Positions 22,906 through 32,200 of a DNA stretch of 64,000 nucleotides are shown here, one piece after another. A program made the position numbers and the translations under genes. The stretch comes from Rhizobium ecuadorense (lineage in GTDB: Bacteria > Pseudomonadota > Alphaproteobacteria > Rhizobiales > Rhizobiaceae). The stretch's first letter is position 1; each line of letters starts with the position of its first letter. The DNA lies in the NCBI RefSeq assembly GCF_001187535.1, contig NZ_LFIO01000381.1, forward strand, positions 124,001-188,000, in the 5' to 3' direction. The notes under the pieces were generated by a model. It was not told where the DNA came from. It searched no databases and worked only from the letters and a program-made list of their open reading frames with translations.

Positions 22906-23676
22906 ATGAGCGTATTGGATAGATTTTCACTGGCAGGTCAGGTGGCGCTCGTGACCGGCGGCGGTCGTGGTCTGGGTTTCGAGATGGCACGTGCCCTTGC
23001 AGAGGCCGGTGCCCATGTCATCGTTACCGGACGCACGGCGGCGACGCTGGAAGACGCAGTCCGGATCATTCGTGCCGCCGGCGGCACAGCGGAGGCTGTC
23101 GCCTTCGACGTCGCCGACCGCGAGGCACAGCGTGCTGCGATGGCCGATATCGAAAGGCTTCACGGCCGTCTCGACATTCTGATCAATAATGTCGGCGCCC
23201 GTGACCGGCGGCCGCTGGCCGAATTCGATGATGATGCCATCATCGAACTGCTGCGCACCGACCTGGCCGCCGCCATGACGCTTTCGCGGGACGCTGCCGT
23301 GCTTATGAAGCGGCGCAATCACGGCCGCCTGATCGCGGTGACATCTATCAGCGGTCATGTCGTCATGCCCGGTGACTGTGTCTATCCTGCAGCAAAACTG
23401 GGTCTGACCGGCCTGATGCGCGGTATGGCGGTCGAATTCGGTCCGCATGGCATCACCAGCAACGCGATTGCGCCCGGCTGGTTTGCCACCGAGACGAACG
23501 CGGCGATGGCAGCGAACGAGGAACTGATGCCCTTCGTACGCCAACGCATCCCGGTCCAACGCTGGGGACGCCCGGACGAGATTGCCGGCGCGGCGCTGTT
23601 TCTTGCAAGCGGCGCCGCTTCCTTCGTCAACGGCCACGTGCTGACTGTCGACGGTGGCATGACAGTCAGGATGTGA
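22906..23676 (+). CDS. SDR-family oxidoreductase, gluconate 5-dehydrogenase-like
   Basis: A 256-residue short-chain dehydrogenase. Cofactor motif TGGGRGLG (residues 17-24), NNVG, catalytic Ser (VTSISGH) and Tyr-x3-Lys (VYPAAK), and C-terminal VTVDGG-type strand (LTVDGGMTVRM). Arg at TGRT suggests NADP preference. The closest named relatives of this motif set are gluconate 5-dehydrogenases; the true substrate is unknown. It lies between cobQ and the cyclase gene without an obvious functional link to cobalamin. Confidence 0.88.
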   Translation: MSVLDRFSLAGQVALVTGGGRGLGFEMARALAEAGAHVIVTGRTAATLEDAVRIIRAAGGTAEAVAFDVADREAQRAAMADIERLHGRLDILINNVGARDRRPLAEFDDDAIIELLRTDLAAAMTLSRDAAVLMKRRNHGRLIAVTSISGHVVMPGDCVYPAAKLGLTGLMRGMAVEFGPHGITSNAIAPGWFATETNAAMAANEELMPFVRQRIPVQRWGRPDEIAGAALFLASGAASFVNGHVLTVDGGMTVRM

Positions 23677-23809
23677 GCCGTCATCGACGGCTGGAAATAT
23701 CGACGGGGGGCGACTATCAATTGATAGGGCGGCAGCCCGGTTCGGCATCGCCGCCCATTTGCCCGATTTGCCGTCATAAGATTGCGCCGGCTCATGTGGA
23801 GGTTCGAAA

Positions 23810-24979
23810 ATTAGCGACCATATTCAATGGATTATAGAGCAGGGAATCACCAGCGAGCATATTGGCGACCTCGTTTCCGGCCTATGCGAGCGGCTGATTG
23901 CGGACGGGTTTCCGATCTGGCGGGCGAGTATCAGAATGCCGTCCCTGCATCCCATGTATCGCGGCGTCGCTGCCAATTTCATGCGGGGCGGTGAGACCGT
24001 CCTTGAAAATGCCGAGCACGGCAGCGAGACGGAGCGTGACTTCGAGAAGACGCCGATCTTCTACCTTTTGAGCCGCGGCGAAAGAACGGGGCGATGGAAT
24101 TTGGCGAACGGGGAGGGTCTCGATTATACCGAGCTGAACGAATTCGCGCTTTGCGGGGGCACGGATCACGTGATCAGCCTTTTCGAATTCCCGAAGGAAG
24201 TCGCGCTGCGCGGACTTGGCTTCTCGCTGACGAGCGATGCGCCGGGCGGATTTTCCGACGATCAACTGGCGATCGTTGCGGCGCTGTTCCCAGCGCTCGG
24301 GCTGGCGGCTTACCGCGTGGCGGTTTCGAAGACCGCGAGCGACATTCTCGCGGTCTATACCGGCGCCAGGACGAGCGCGCGCATCCTTGCCGGCGAAACC
24401 CGCAGGGGAATGGGCGGCTCCATCGATGCCGCCATCCTGCTGGCCGACCTGCGCAATTTCACGGCTTTGACCGAGGTTTATCAGCCAGGCGAGATCGTCG
24501 GGTTTCTCAACGAGCATTTCGAGCTGATCGGCCGGCATGTCGAGGAAAATTCCGGCGAGATCCTCAAATTCATGGGCGACAGCGTGCTGGCGATCTTTCC
24601 GACCGAGGCAGAGGACCCGCAAAAGGCCTGCAGGGCGGCATTGGCTTCGGCGCAGAATCTGCTGAAGGCCAACGAAGAGCTCAATCGCGAGCGGACATGC
24701 AACGGAGGCCCCGATATCGGCGTCGATGTGGTGCTGCATCTCGGCGAGGTCTTCTACGGAAATGTCGGCGCCCACGGCAGGCTCGACTTCACGGTGATCG
24801 GCAGGGCCGTCAACGAGGCTTCGCGGCTGGAGAAGCTCTGCGGCACGCTTGAGCAGCACCTGCTGCTGTCGGAGAGTTTCGCGGCGACCTGTGCCGTGGC
24901 TTGCGAGTATCTCGGATCGTTCGCATTGCGCGGGGTTTCGAAGCGGGCCGACGTGTTCAAGCTCGCCGACGCGGGGTAG
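23810..24979 (+). CDS. Class III adenylate/guanylate cyclase with an apparent ATT start
   Basis: About 389 residues. The C-terminal catalytic domain (from about residue 205) is class III: ILLADLRNFTALTE holds the first metal Asp, followed by FMGDSVLAIFP with the second and GEVFYGNVGAHGRLDFTVIGRAVNEASRLE. The N-terminal region is a GAF-like segment seen in this rhizobial cyclase group. The frame is coding-like upstream of the first ATG (23936): IQWIIEQGITSEHIGDLVSG and RLIADGFPIWRASIRMPSLH read as the conserved family start. A GGAGG site at 23798-23802 sits 7 bp before an ATT codon at 23810, with no in-frame ATG, GTG or TTG between, so ATT is the likely start. Confidence 0.82.
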   Translation: MSDHIQWIIEQGITSEHIGDLVSGLCERLIADGFPIWRASIRMPSLHPMYRGVAANFMRGGETVLENAEHGSETERDFEKTPIFYLLSRGERTGRWNLANGEGLDYTELNEFALCGGTDHVISLFEFPKEVALRGLGFSLTSDAPGGFSDDQLAIVAALFPALGLAAYRVAVSKTASDILAVYTGARTSARILAGETRRGMGGSIDAAILLADLRNFTALTEVYQPGEIVGFLNEHFELIGRHVEENSGEILKFMGDSVLAIFPTEAEDPQKACRAALASAQNLLKANEELNRERTCNGGPDIGVDVVLHLGEVFYGNVGAHGRLDFTVIGRAVNEASRLEKLCGTLEQHLLLSESFAATCAVACEYLGSFALRGVSKRADVFKLADAG

Positions 24980-24999
24980 CGGCGGCGCAAGCGATGGGA

Positions 25000-26790
25000 T
25001 CAGATCTCGCCTGAGACCTCGCGGCGGCGGCGGTCGAGTTCTTCGCTGTAGCGGCGCAGCGTATAACTTTCGCTGAGTTGGCCGATCACCTTGCGTTCGA
25101 TCAGGTTGTTGACGACGGCGAGCGCTTCGCTTTCGCTCTTGTCAAAGATCGCCGCCGCCTGCCTGGCATTCATCTGCGGCTGCAGGAAATCGTTGCGGTA
25201 GTGGATGAAATCGGCCAGCGTCTTGCCCTCGTCCTGGGTGTCGGTCGGGTTGGCGTAAATCTCCGGCACCAGCACGAGGCCGGCATATTTGTCGCTCTCC
25301 TCGACGAGGATGACGCGCTGGGCCGAGCCGATCGGGAAGGCCTGCTTGAATTCCTCCAGTGAAATGCCCGCTCTTGCCGTCTTGACGTCGGCGCGCATCA
25401 GCTTGTCCACCGTCAGGTTGCGGATCCAGCCGACGTCGTGGGCGCTGCGGATGCTTTCGCCGCGCAGATGGAAGCGCCATGTGGCGAAGGAATAGCCGAA
25501 GGTCGAGCGCACGACGAGCGAGGAGGTGATGACGGCGGCGAGCACCAGCACGGTGATCGGGAAATCGCCGGTGATTTCGAGCGCTAGGAAGGTCATCGTC
25601 AGCGGTCCGCCGATGACGGCGACGGCAAGCGAACTCATGCCGACTACGGCATAGATGACGGGCGTCAGCGTCGCAGCGGCGAAATAAGGGCCGCAATAGG
25701 CAAAGAGCTTGCCGAGCAGGGCGCCCATGAACAGCGAGGCGAAGAACAGGCCGCCCCTGAAGCCGGAGCCGATCGATATCGCCGAGGCCAAGGATTTCAA
25801 CAGGAAGAGGCCGATCAGCGCCGGGATCGCTACCTCGCGCGAGAGGTTGAGATGCAGCGCGCCGTGGCCGGCCGAAAGCACTTGCGGCGAGATCATCGCC
25901 AGCAGCCCGACGACGATGCCGCCGAGCGCGGGACGGAAGGGCGGGGCGATCGAGCTCTTACGGGCCAGTTCCTCGACGAAGGAGACGCCCTGCATGATCA
26001 GGATGCCGACGCCGGCGCAGAAGACGCCGAGCAGCAGCGCCGGGATATAATCGGCCGGCACGACCGAACCGAAGCTGCCGATATCGATGGTGAAATCGCC
26101 TTCGGCGAGCAGCCTTGCGATCAAAGTGGAAACGAGGGCGGAGACGACGACCGGGGTGAGCGACACAATCGTATAGGTGCCGATGATCAGCTCGAAGGCA
26201 TAGAAGGCGCCGGTCAGCGGCGCGTTGAAGGCGGCGGCGATCGCGCCGGCCGCGCCGCAGCCGACGAGGATGCGCAGATCCGAGCGGCGAAGCTGCAGCT
26301 TCAGGCCGAATTTCGATGCAAGGCCGGCGGCAAGCTGGGTATAGCCAGCTTCCAGGCCGACGGAGGCGCCGAAGCCGTTGGAGATCAGGTTCTGCACGGC
26401 GACGATAACGCTGTCGGTCAAGGACAGGCGGCCGCCATGCAGGGCATTGGCCTCGATCGGGTCGACCATCGGTTTCTTGCGGCGTTTGGCCAACACGAAG
26501 AGCAACAGTCCGAGCAGAATGCCGCCGATGACGGGGGCGGTCAACAGCAGCATCTTGTCGTCGATCACCGACGAGCTCAGCCTTTCACTGTCTGGTATGC
26601 CGAAGACCAGCTGATGCAGTTCGTTGGAGACGAAGCTCATGCCGGTGACGGCAAGCCCCGAGGCGATGCCGACGACGGCGCCCGCCAGCGACAGGCCGAC
26701 TTCGCTGCGTCGCGTCAGCGCCCGCAGCCGCCCCGGATCGAAGAAAACACGCAGCGCCCGGAACCGGCGCCGATCCAATTTCATAAGCAT
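25000..26790 (-). CDS. ClC-family chloride channel/antiporter with C-terminal CBS-like domain
   Basis: A 596-residue membrane protein with about ten to twelve hydrophobic helices. ClC elements are visible: FGIPDSERLSS in the early loop, GFGASVGLEAGYTQL in the position of the gating-Glu motif (the Glu is kept), and GSGFRGGLFFASLFMGALLG for the GxFxP region, here without the usual Pro. A cytoplasmic regulatory part of about 140 residues follows (VDKLMRADVKTARAG, then VVNNLIERKVIGQL), consistent with a CBS pair. Likely a Cl-/H+ transporter. It is divergent from the riboswitch-controlled cob operon. Confidence 0.88.
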   Translation of the reverse strand: MLMKLDRRRFRALRVFFDPGRLRALTRRSEVGLSLAGAVVGIASGLAVTGMSFVSNELHQLVFGIPDSERLSSSVIDDKMLLLTAPVIGGILLGLLLFVLAKRRKKPMVDPIEANALHGGRLSLTDSVIVAVQNLISNGFGASVGLEAGYTQLAAGLASKFGLKLQLRRSDLRILVGCGAAGAIAAAFNAPLTGAFYAFELIIGTYTIVSLTPVVVSALVSTLIARLLAEGDFTIDIGSFGSVVPADYIPALLLGVFCAGVGILIMQGVSFVEELARKSSIAPPFRPALGGIVVGLLAMISPQVLSAGHGALHLNLSREVAIPALIGLFLLKSLASAISIGSGFRGGLFFASLFMGALLGKLFAYCGPYFAAATLTPVIYAVVGMSSLAVAVIGGPLTMTFLALEITGDFPITVLVLAAVITSSLVVRSTFGYSFATWRFHLRGESIRSAHDVGWIRNLTVDKLMRADVKTARAGISLEEFKQAFPIGSAQRVILVEESDKYAGLVLVPEIYANPTDTQDEGKTLADFIHYRNDFLQPQMNARQAAAIFDKSESEALAVVNNLIERKVIGQLSESYTLRRYSEELDRRRREVSGEI

Positions 26791-27024
26791 GGCAAGACAA
26801 CTAGGCAGGAGGAGGCCCGGTCAAGGGCGATGGCGCAGACCGCTTGCGATGTAATTGCGGCGAAAAGCTGGCGCCCGGGTCAAATATTTATGACGTAAGT
26901 ATCTGATAAATGACGATGTTTTAGGTAGAGTAAGTCGTGTTGCAAGCGTTGCGCCGACTGGCTGGCCGTTCCCGATCGTATCGGCCGGTTGACTTCACCC
27001 CTGAGCTTGCCTAACCATCCTAGG

Positions 27025-27400
27025 ATATAACGGATGGTTCCGGATCGGTGTTACGCCATTCCGGATGAAAAGGGAATGTGACGGGGTGGACCCACACCGG
27101 GCGCCTTCATCACAGCCGACCCCGCGACTGTAGAGCGGTCAGGGTCTTCCATCCGGCATCGAGCCCTTTCGGCCGGCAGTCTGCAATGGTGCAGGCGGGC
27201 GGGACGGGCGACATGCCGGAAAAGCCACTGGACATGCATGGTGATCAACCGGGGTCGGACGCCTCTATTTCTACGAATCGTCCACCTCTTCTCCGATGCA
27301 GCCGGGAAGGCGAGGCAGATTCGCTGGCACGATCAGGGGCGACCGGATTCCGGTCTGCCCCGATCGCGGCCGACAACCGTGAGCCAGGAGACCTGCCATT
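27025..27400 (+). promoter_or_regulatory. Cobalamin (AdoCbl) riboswitch of the cobU operon
   Basis: Conserved elements occur in the right order: GAAAAGGGAA (27067-27076), CCCCGCGACTGTA (27120-27132), GCCACTG (27224-27230), GGGAAGG (27304-27310) and the B12 box AGCCAGGAGACCTGCC (27382-27397). It should shut down the cob operon when adenosylcobalamin is abundant. The stretch between GCCACTG and GGGAAGG is longer than in most examples, so the aptamer spans over 350 nt. The first gene begins about 320 nt after the B12 box. Confidence 0.9.
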
Positions 27401-27512
27401 CGTGCCGGGCGAGAAGCCCAACCCTGGGCAAGAGACCCGCTGCCAGCACGGAGGTTGTTTTGGCTGTACGATTGAATTCGGCGCTGCCTCGTGCGGTGCG
27501 ACGCTGCGATCT

Positions 27513-27674
27513 CACCTTTTCCCCCGCGGGGAGAAGGTGGCCCGAAGGGTCGGATGAGGGGGCCGCACGGCACCTCCGTCATTTTGCCCTTCGCTTGCGC
27601 TCAGTGCATTCGCGGCTTTGCCGCTCACCCCCTCAACCGCCTGCCGGCACCTTCTCCCTGCTGGGGAGAAGGTG
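27513..27674. repeat. Palindromic mosaic element (RIME-like) between riboswitch and cobU
   Basis: Two near-identical palindromes border the element, at 27513-27539 and 27648-27674; both have the form CACCTTyTCCC...GGGGAGAAGGTG. Between them are further inverted parts (GGATGAGGGGG near 27553 against CACCCCCTC near 27627). This is the look of rhizobial intergenic mosaic elements. It lies in the leader of the cob operon, after the riboswitch. Confidence 0.7.
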
Positions 27675-27716
27675 GATGTGGCACCGCCGCGCCCTCTCTA
27701 GCGGGAGCGCTTGCGC

Positions 27717-28241
27717 ATGACGACCGCTCTCTCGAACACCACCTTCATCCTCGGCGGCGCACGCTCCGGCAAATCCCGCTTCGCCGAATCTCTTGTCGTG
27801 TCGACCGGCCTCGATCGTCACTACCTCGCGACCGGCCGGGCGTGGGACGAGGAGATGCAGGCACGCATCGCCCAGCACAGGGCCGATCGCGGTCCGTCTT
27901 GGACCACACATGAGGAACCGCTCAATCTTGTCGGCACGCTCGCCGCCATCGACGGCGAGGGGCGTATCGTGCTGATCGACTGCCTGACGCTCTGGGTCAC
28001 CAATCTGATGATGGAGGGGCGCGAGATGGCGGGGGAATTTGCAGCACTCGCCGATTTTCTGCCGCGCGTAAAGGCGCGGCTCGTTTTCGTTTCCAACGAG
28101 GTCGGCCTTGGCATCGTGCCCGACAATCGCATGGCGCGGGATTTTCGCGATCATGCCGGCCGTCTCCACCAGATGATCGCGGCGAACGCCGCCGAAGTCT
28201 ATTTCATCGCGGCAGGCCTGCCGCTGAAAATGAAGGGTTAA
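27717..28241 (+). CDS. cobU: Adenosylcobinamide kinase / adenosylcobinamide-phosphate guanylyltransferase
   Basis: A 174-residue bifunctional enzyme (CobP of Pseudomonas denitrificans) that phosphorylates adenosylcobinamide and transfers GMP to it. P-loop [16 protein letters not shown] near the N-terminus, [19 protein letters not shown] with the guanylylated His, [12 protein letters not shown], and [21 protein letters not shown] are all diagnostic. The ATG at 27717 is preferred to a TTG two codons upstream. It is the first gene of the riboswitch-controlled block and is followed 4 bp later by cobW. Confidence 0.94.
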   Translation: MTTALSNTTFILGGARSGKSRFAESLVVSTGLDRHYLATGRAWDEEMQARIAQHRADRGPSWTTHEEPLNLVGTLAAIDGEGRIVLIDCLTLWVTNLMMEGREMAGEFAALADFLPRVKARLVFVSNEVGLGIVPDNRMARDFRDHAGRLHQMIAANAAEVYFIAAGLPLKMKG

Positions 28242-28245
28242 ATCC

Positions 28246-29295
28246 ATGAACCAGCAGAAGATTCCCGCAACCGTCATCACCGGCTTCCTCGGTGCCGGCA
28301 AGACGACGATGATCCGCAACCTGCTCACAAACGCCGGCGGCAAGAAGATCGCGCTCATCATCAACGAATTCGGCGATCTCGGCGTCGACGGCGACGTGCT
28401 GAAGGGCTGCGGCGCGGAGAATTGCACTGAGGACGACATCATCGAGCTGACCAATGGCTGCATCTGCTGCACGGTCGCCGACGACTTCATTCCGACGATG
28501 ACGAAACTGCTCGAACGCGAACAGCGCCCCGACCATATCGTCATCGAAACCTCGGGCCTTGCCTTGCCGCAGCCGCTGGTTGCGGCTTTCAACTGGCCTG
28601 ACATTCGCACCCAGGTGACCGTCGACGGCGTCATCACGGTGGTCGACAGCGCCGCTGTCGCCGCCGGCCGTTTCGCCGACGACCACGATGCGGTCGAGGC
28701 GGCGCGCGGCGCAGATGAATCGCTTGATCACGAAAGCCCGATCGAGGAGTTGTTCGAGGATCAGCTCACCTGCGCCGATCTGATCGTACTCAACAAGACC
28801 GACCTGATCGACGTGGCCGGACTCGGCCGGGTGCGTGATGAGGTCGCCTCCCGCACCGCACGAAAGCCTGCGATGATCGAGGCGAGGAACGGCGAGGTGC
28901 CGGCCGGCATCCTGCTCGGCCTCGGCATCGGCACGGAGGACGATATCGCCAACCGCAAGTCGCACCACGAGCTGGAGCACGAGGACGGTGTGGCGCACGA
29001 CCACGACGAATTCGACAGCTTCGTCGTCGAACTCGGCGCAGTCGCCGACATTGCCGGCTTCGTCGAGGCGCTGAAGGCCATCATATCAGCTCATGACGTG
29101 CTGCGCCTCAAGGGGTTCGTCGACGTTTCAGGCAAGCCGATGCGCCTACAGCTTCAGGCCGTCGGCAGCCGCATCGACCACTATTTCGACCGCGCCTGGA
29201 CGCCTGGTGAAAAGCGCGGCACGCGTCTCGTCGTTATCGGCCTGCACGAAATGGATCAGGATGCTGTGCGGATAGCGATCGAGGCGCTGGCGTAA
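28246..29295 (+). CDS. cobW: CobW, G3E GTPase metallochaperone for cobalt insertion
   Basis: A 349-residue G3E GTPase. Walker A VITGFLGAGKTTMIRN, metal-binding CxCC in TNGCICCTVADDF, ETSGLALPQPL, and base-recognition motif NKTDL are all present; the C-terminal CobW_C domain follows a His/Asp/Glu-rich linker (HHELEHEDGVAHDHDE). CobW binds Co(II) in the GTP state and is thought to deliver cobalt to the CobNST chelatase. It sits between cobU and cobN, with 4-bp gaps on both sides. Confidence 0.94.
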   Translation: MNQQKIPATVITGFLGAGKTTMIRNLLTNAGGKKIALIINEFGDLGVDGDVLKGCGAENCTEDDIIELTNGCICCTVADDFIPTMTKLLEREQRPDHIVIETSGLALPQPLVAAFNWPDIRTQVTVDGVITVVDSAAVAAGRFADDHDAVEAARGADESLDHESPIEELFEDQLTCADLIVLNKTDLIDVAGLGRVRDEVASRTARKPAMIEARNGEVPAGILLGLGIGTEDDIANRKSHHELEHEDGVAHDHDEFDSFVVELGAVADIAGFVEALKAIISAHDVLRLKGFVDVSGKPMRLQLQAVGSRIDHYFDRAWTPGEKRGTRLVVIGLHEMDQDAVRIAIEALA

Positions 29296-29299
29296 CCCC

Positions 29300-32200
29300 A
29301 TGCATCTGCTTCTGGCCCAGCAGGGAACGATCAGCGACGGCGAGGAGGCGATCGACCTCGGGCAGACGCCGGGCGATATCCTGTTCCTGTCGGCTGCCGA
29401 CAGCGAGCTTGCGGCGGTCGCGACCGCCCATCAAGCGCGTGGTGGACCGCATTCGCTGCGGCTCGCCAGCCTGATGAGCCTCAAGCACCCGATGTCGGTC
29501 GATACCTATGTCGAGCGCACGGCGCGACACGCCAGGCTCATCGTCGTACGTGCGCTCGGCGGCGCCAGCTATTTCCGCTATGCGCTGGAGGCGCTGCATG
29601 CGTGTGCGGCCCGCAATGGCACGCTGATTGCGGTGCTGCCGGGTGACTCCAGGCCGGATGCAGGGCTGGCGCCGTTTTCGAACATCGCCTCCGATGATCT
29701 CGATGCGCTCTGGGCCTATCTGATCGAGGGCGGTGATGCCAATGCGCGCGCCTTTCTCGATTATGCCGGGGCGATGCTGTCGGGTGCGGAGAAGCCGGCG
29801 CCGGCGGTGCCTCTGATGAAGGCCGGCATCTGGTGGCCGGGGCGGGGGCTGATCGGGGTCGATGAGTGGCGGCGGGTTGCCGCTAGTATGTCTTCTTCGT
29901 CTTCTGAGGTTGTGGCACCCCCCTCTGTCCTGCCGGACTATCGGGGTCGAGCCGCGGGTCTCGACCCGTCCTTCGGACCCCCCACAAGGGGGGAGATCAG
30001 GGATGAGAGGCCTCGCTCCATCTCTTCAGCCGAAAGTGCGGCATCTTCAGGCGTTTCTTTTGTTGGAGGCCCAAGCTACTTGCCGATCTCCCCCCTTGTG
30101 GGGGAGATGTCCGGCAGGACAGAGGGGGGCGCCCCAAGCTCTATGGAAGAGGTGGGATTTTCCCCCATCGTCGCGATCAGTTTCTACAGAGCCCTCGTGC
30201 AGAGCGGCGAAACCCAGCCAATCGAAGCGCTGATCCAATCCTTGCAAGCGCTCGGCCTCAGGCCGCTGCCAGTCTTTGCCTACAGCCTCAAGGATCCCGT
30301 CTCGACCGGCATTCTCGAAAGTGTGTTTGCCGCGGTGAAACCCGATGTCGTGATCAACACGACCGGCTTTGCGGTTTCCGCACCCGGCGCCGACCGGCAG
30401 CCGACAGTGCTGGAGGCGAACGGGGCTGTGGTGCTGCAGGCCATCCTGTCGGCCTCGTCGCGGGAGGCATGGGCCGCCTCCTCGCAAGGCCTGTCGGCGC
30501 GCGATCTCGGCATGAATGTGGCGCTGCCCGAGGTCGACGGCCGCGTGCTGGCGCGGGCGATCTCCTTCAAGACGGCGGCGCGTTACGACGCGGCCGTCGA
30601 GACCAACATCGTCTCCAGCGAACCGGATGCCGGCCGGGTGGGGTATACCGCGCAACTTGCCGCCAACTGGGCGCGGCTGCGCGCCACGCCGGCACGCGAC
30701 CGGCGCATCGCGCTTATTATGGCGAACTATCCGAACCGCGACGGCCGGCTCGGCAATGGGGTCGGCCTCGATACGCCGGCCGGCAGCGTCGAGGTGCTAC
30801 GGGCGATGGCGGCAGCGGATTATCCGCTCGCCGACATTCCAGCCGATGGCGATGCGCTGATCCGGCATCTGATGCAAGGGCCGACCAATTCGGGACATGA
30901 CGGCCGCGTCATCCGCGAGACGTTATCCCTGAGTCGTCACAACAGTTTCCTGGCGTCTCTTCCCAACAAGATTCAGGATGAGGTGAGAGGCCGTTGGGGC
31001 GATCCCGAGAACGATCCGTATTTTCGCGAGGGCGTGTTCGCCCTGCCTTTCGCCCGTTTCGGCGGCGTTCTGGTCGGCATTCAGCCGGCGCGCGGCTATA
31101 ATATCGATCCAAAGGAGAGTTATCATTCGCCGGATCTCGTGCCGCCGCACGGTTATCTCGCCTTCTATGCTTTTCTGCGGCGCGAGTTCGGCGCCGACGC
31201 CGTCATCCACATGGGCAAACACGGCAACCTCGAATGGCTGCCGGGCAAGGCGCTGGCGCTGTCGGACGCGTGTTATCCCGAGGCGATCCTCGGGCCGCTG
31301 CCGCATCTTTATCCCTTCATCGTCAACGATCCGGGCGAGGGCACGCAGGCCAAGCGCCGGACTGCCGCCGTCATCATCGATCACCTGACGCCGCCTTTGA
31401 CGCGGGCCGAGAGCTACGGGCCGCTCAAGGATCTGGAAGCGCTGGTCGACGAATACTACGAGGCATCCGGCGGCGATCCCCGCCGCATTCGCCTGCTCAG
31501 CCGGCAGATCCTCGATCTCGTCACCGATATCGGCCTCGACCGGGATGCCGGCATCGTCAGCGGCGAAAGCGAAGGCGAAGCGCTGAAGAAGCTCGACGCC
31601 TATCTCTGCGACCTCAAGGAAATGCAGATTCGCGATGGACTGCATGTGTTCGGCGTTTCGCCGGAGGGGCGGCTGCTGACCGATTTGACCGTGGCGTTGG
31701 CGCGGGTGCCGCGTGGTCTGGGCGAGGGCGGGGATGCGAGTTTGCAGCGGGCGATTGCGGGGGATGTGGGGGTGGGCGGCGTGCCTGTAGCTCCCACATT
31801 CGACCCCCTCGACTGCGACATGGCCGCCCTCTGGACCGGCCCACGTCCCGCCATCCTCGCAGACCTCCTCGACGCCCCCTGGCGCACCAACGGAGACACT
31901 GTCGAGCGCATCGAGCTGCTGGCGGCGAAGTTCGTTGCCGGTGAGATGGAATGCCCGACTCTCTGGTCCCAAACCAGATTGGTGCTTTCCGAGATCGAGA
32001 CCCGTCTCAAGCCTTCGATCCTTGCCTGCGGCCCGGCTGAGATATCGGGCCTGCTTGCCGGCCTCGACGGCCGCTTCGTGGCCCCTGGCCCCTCCGGCGC
32101 GCCGACGCGCGGGCGACCCGATGTGCTGCCTACCGGCCGAAATTTCTATTCGGTCGATAGCCGCGCCGTGCCGACGCCGGCGGCTTACGAACTCGGAAAA

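Noticed and set aside
29914-30133. CRISPR-like array in cobN
   Set aside because: There are only nested inverted repeats, no regular direct repeats with unique spacers.
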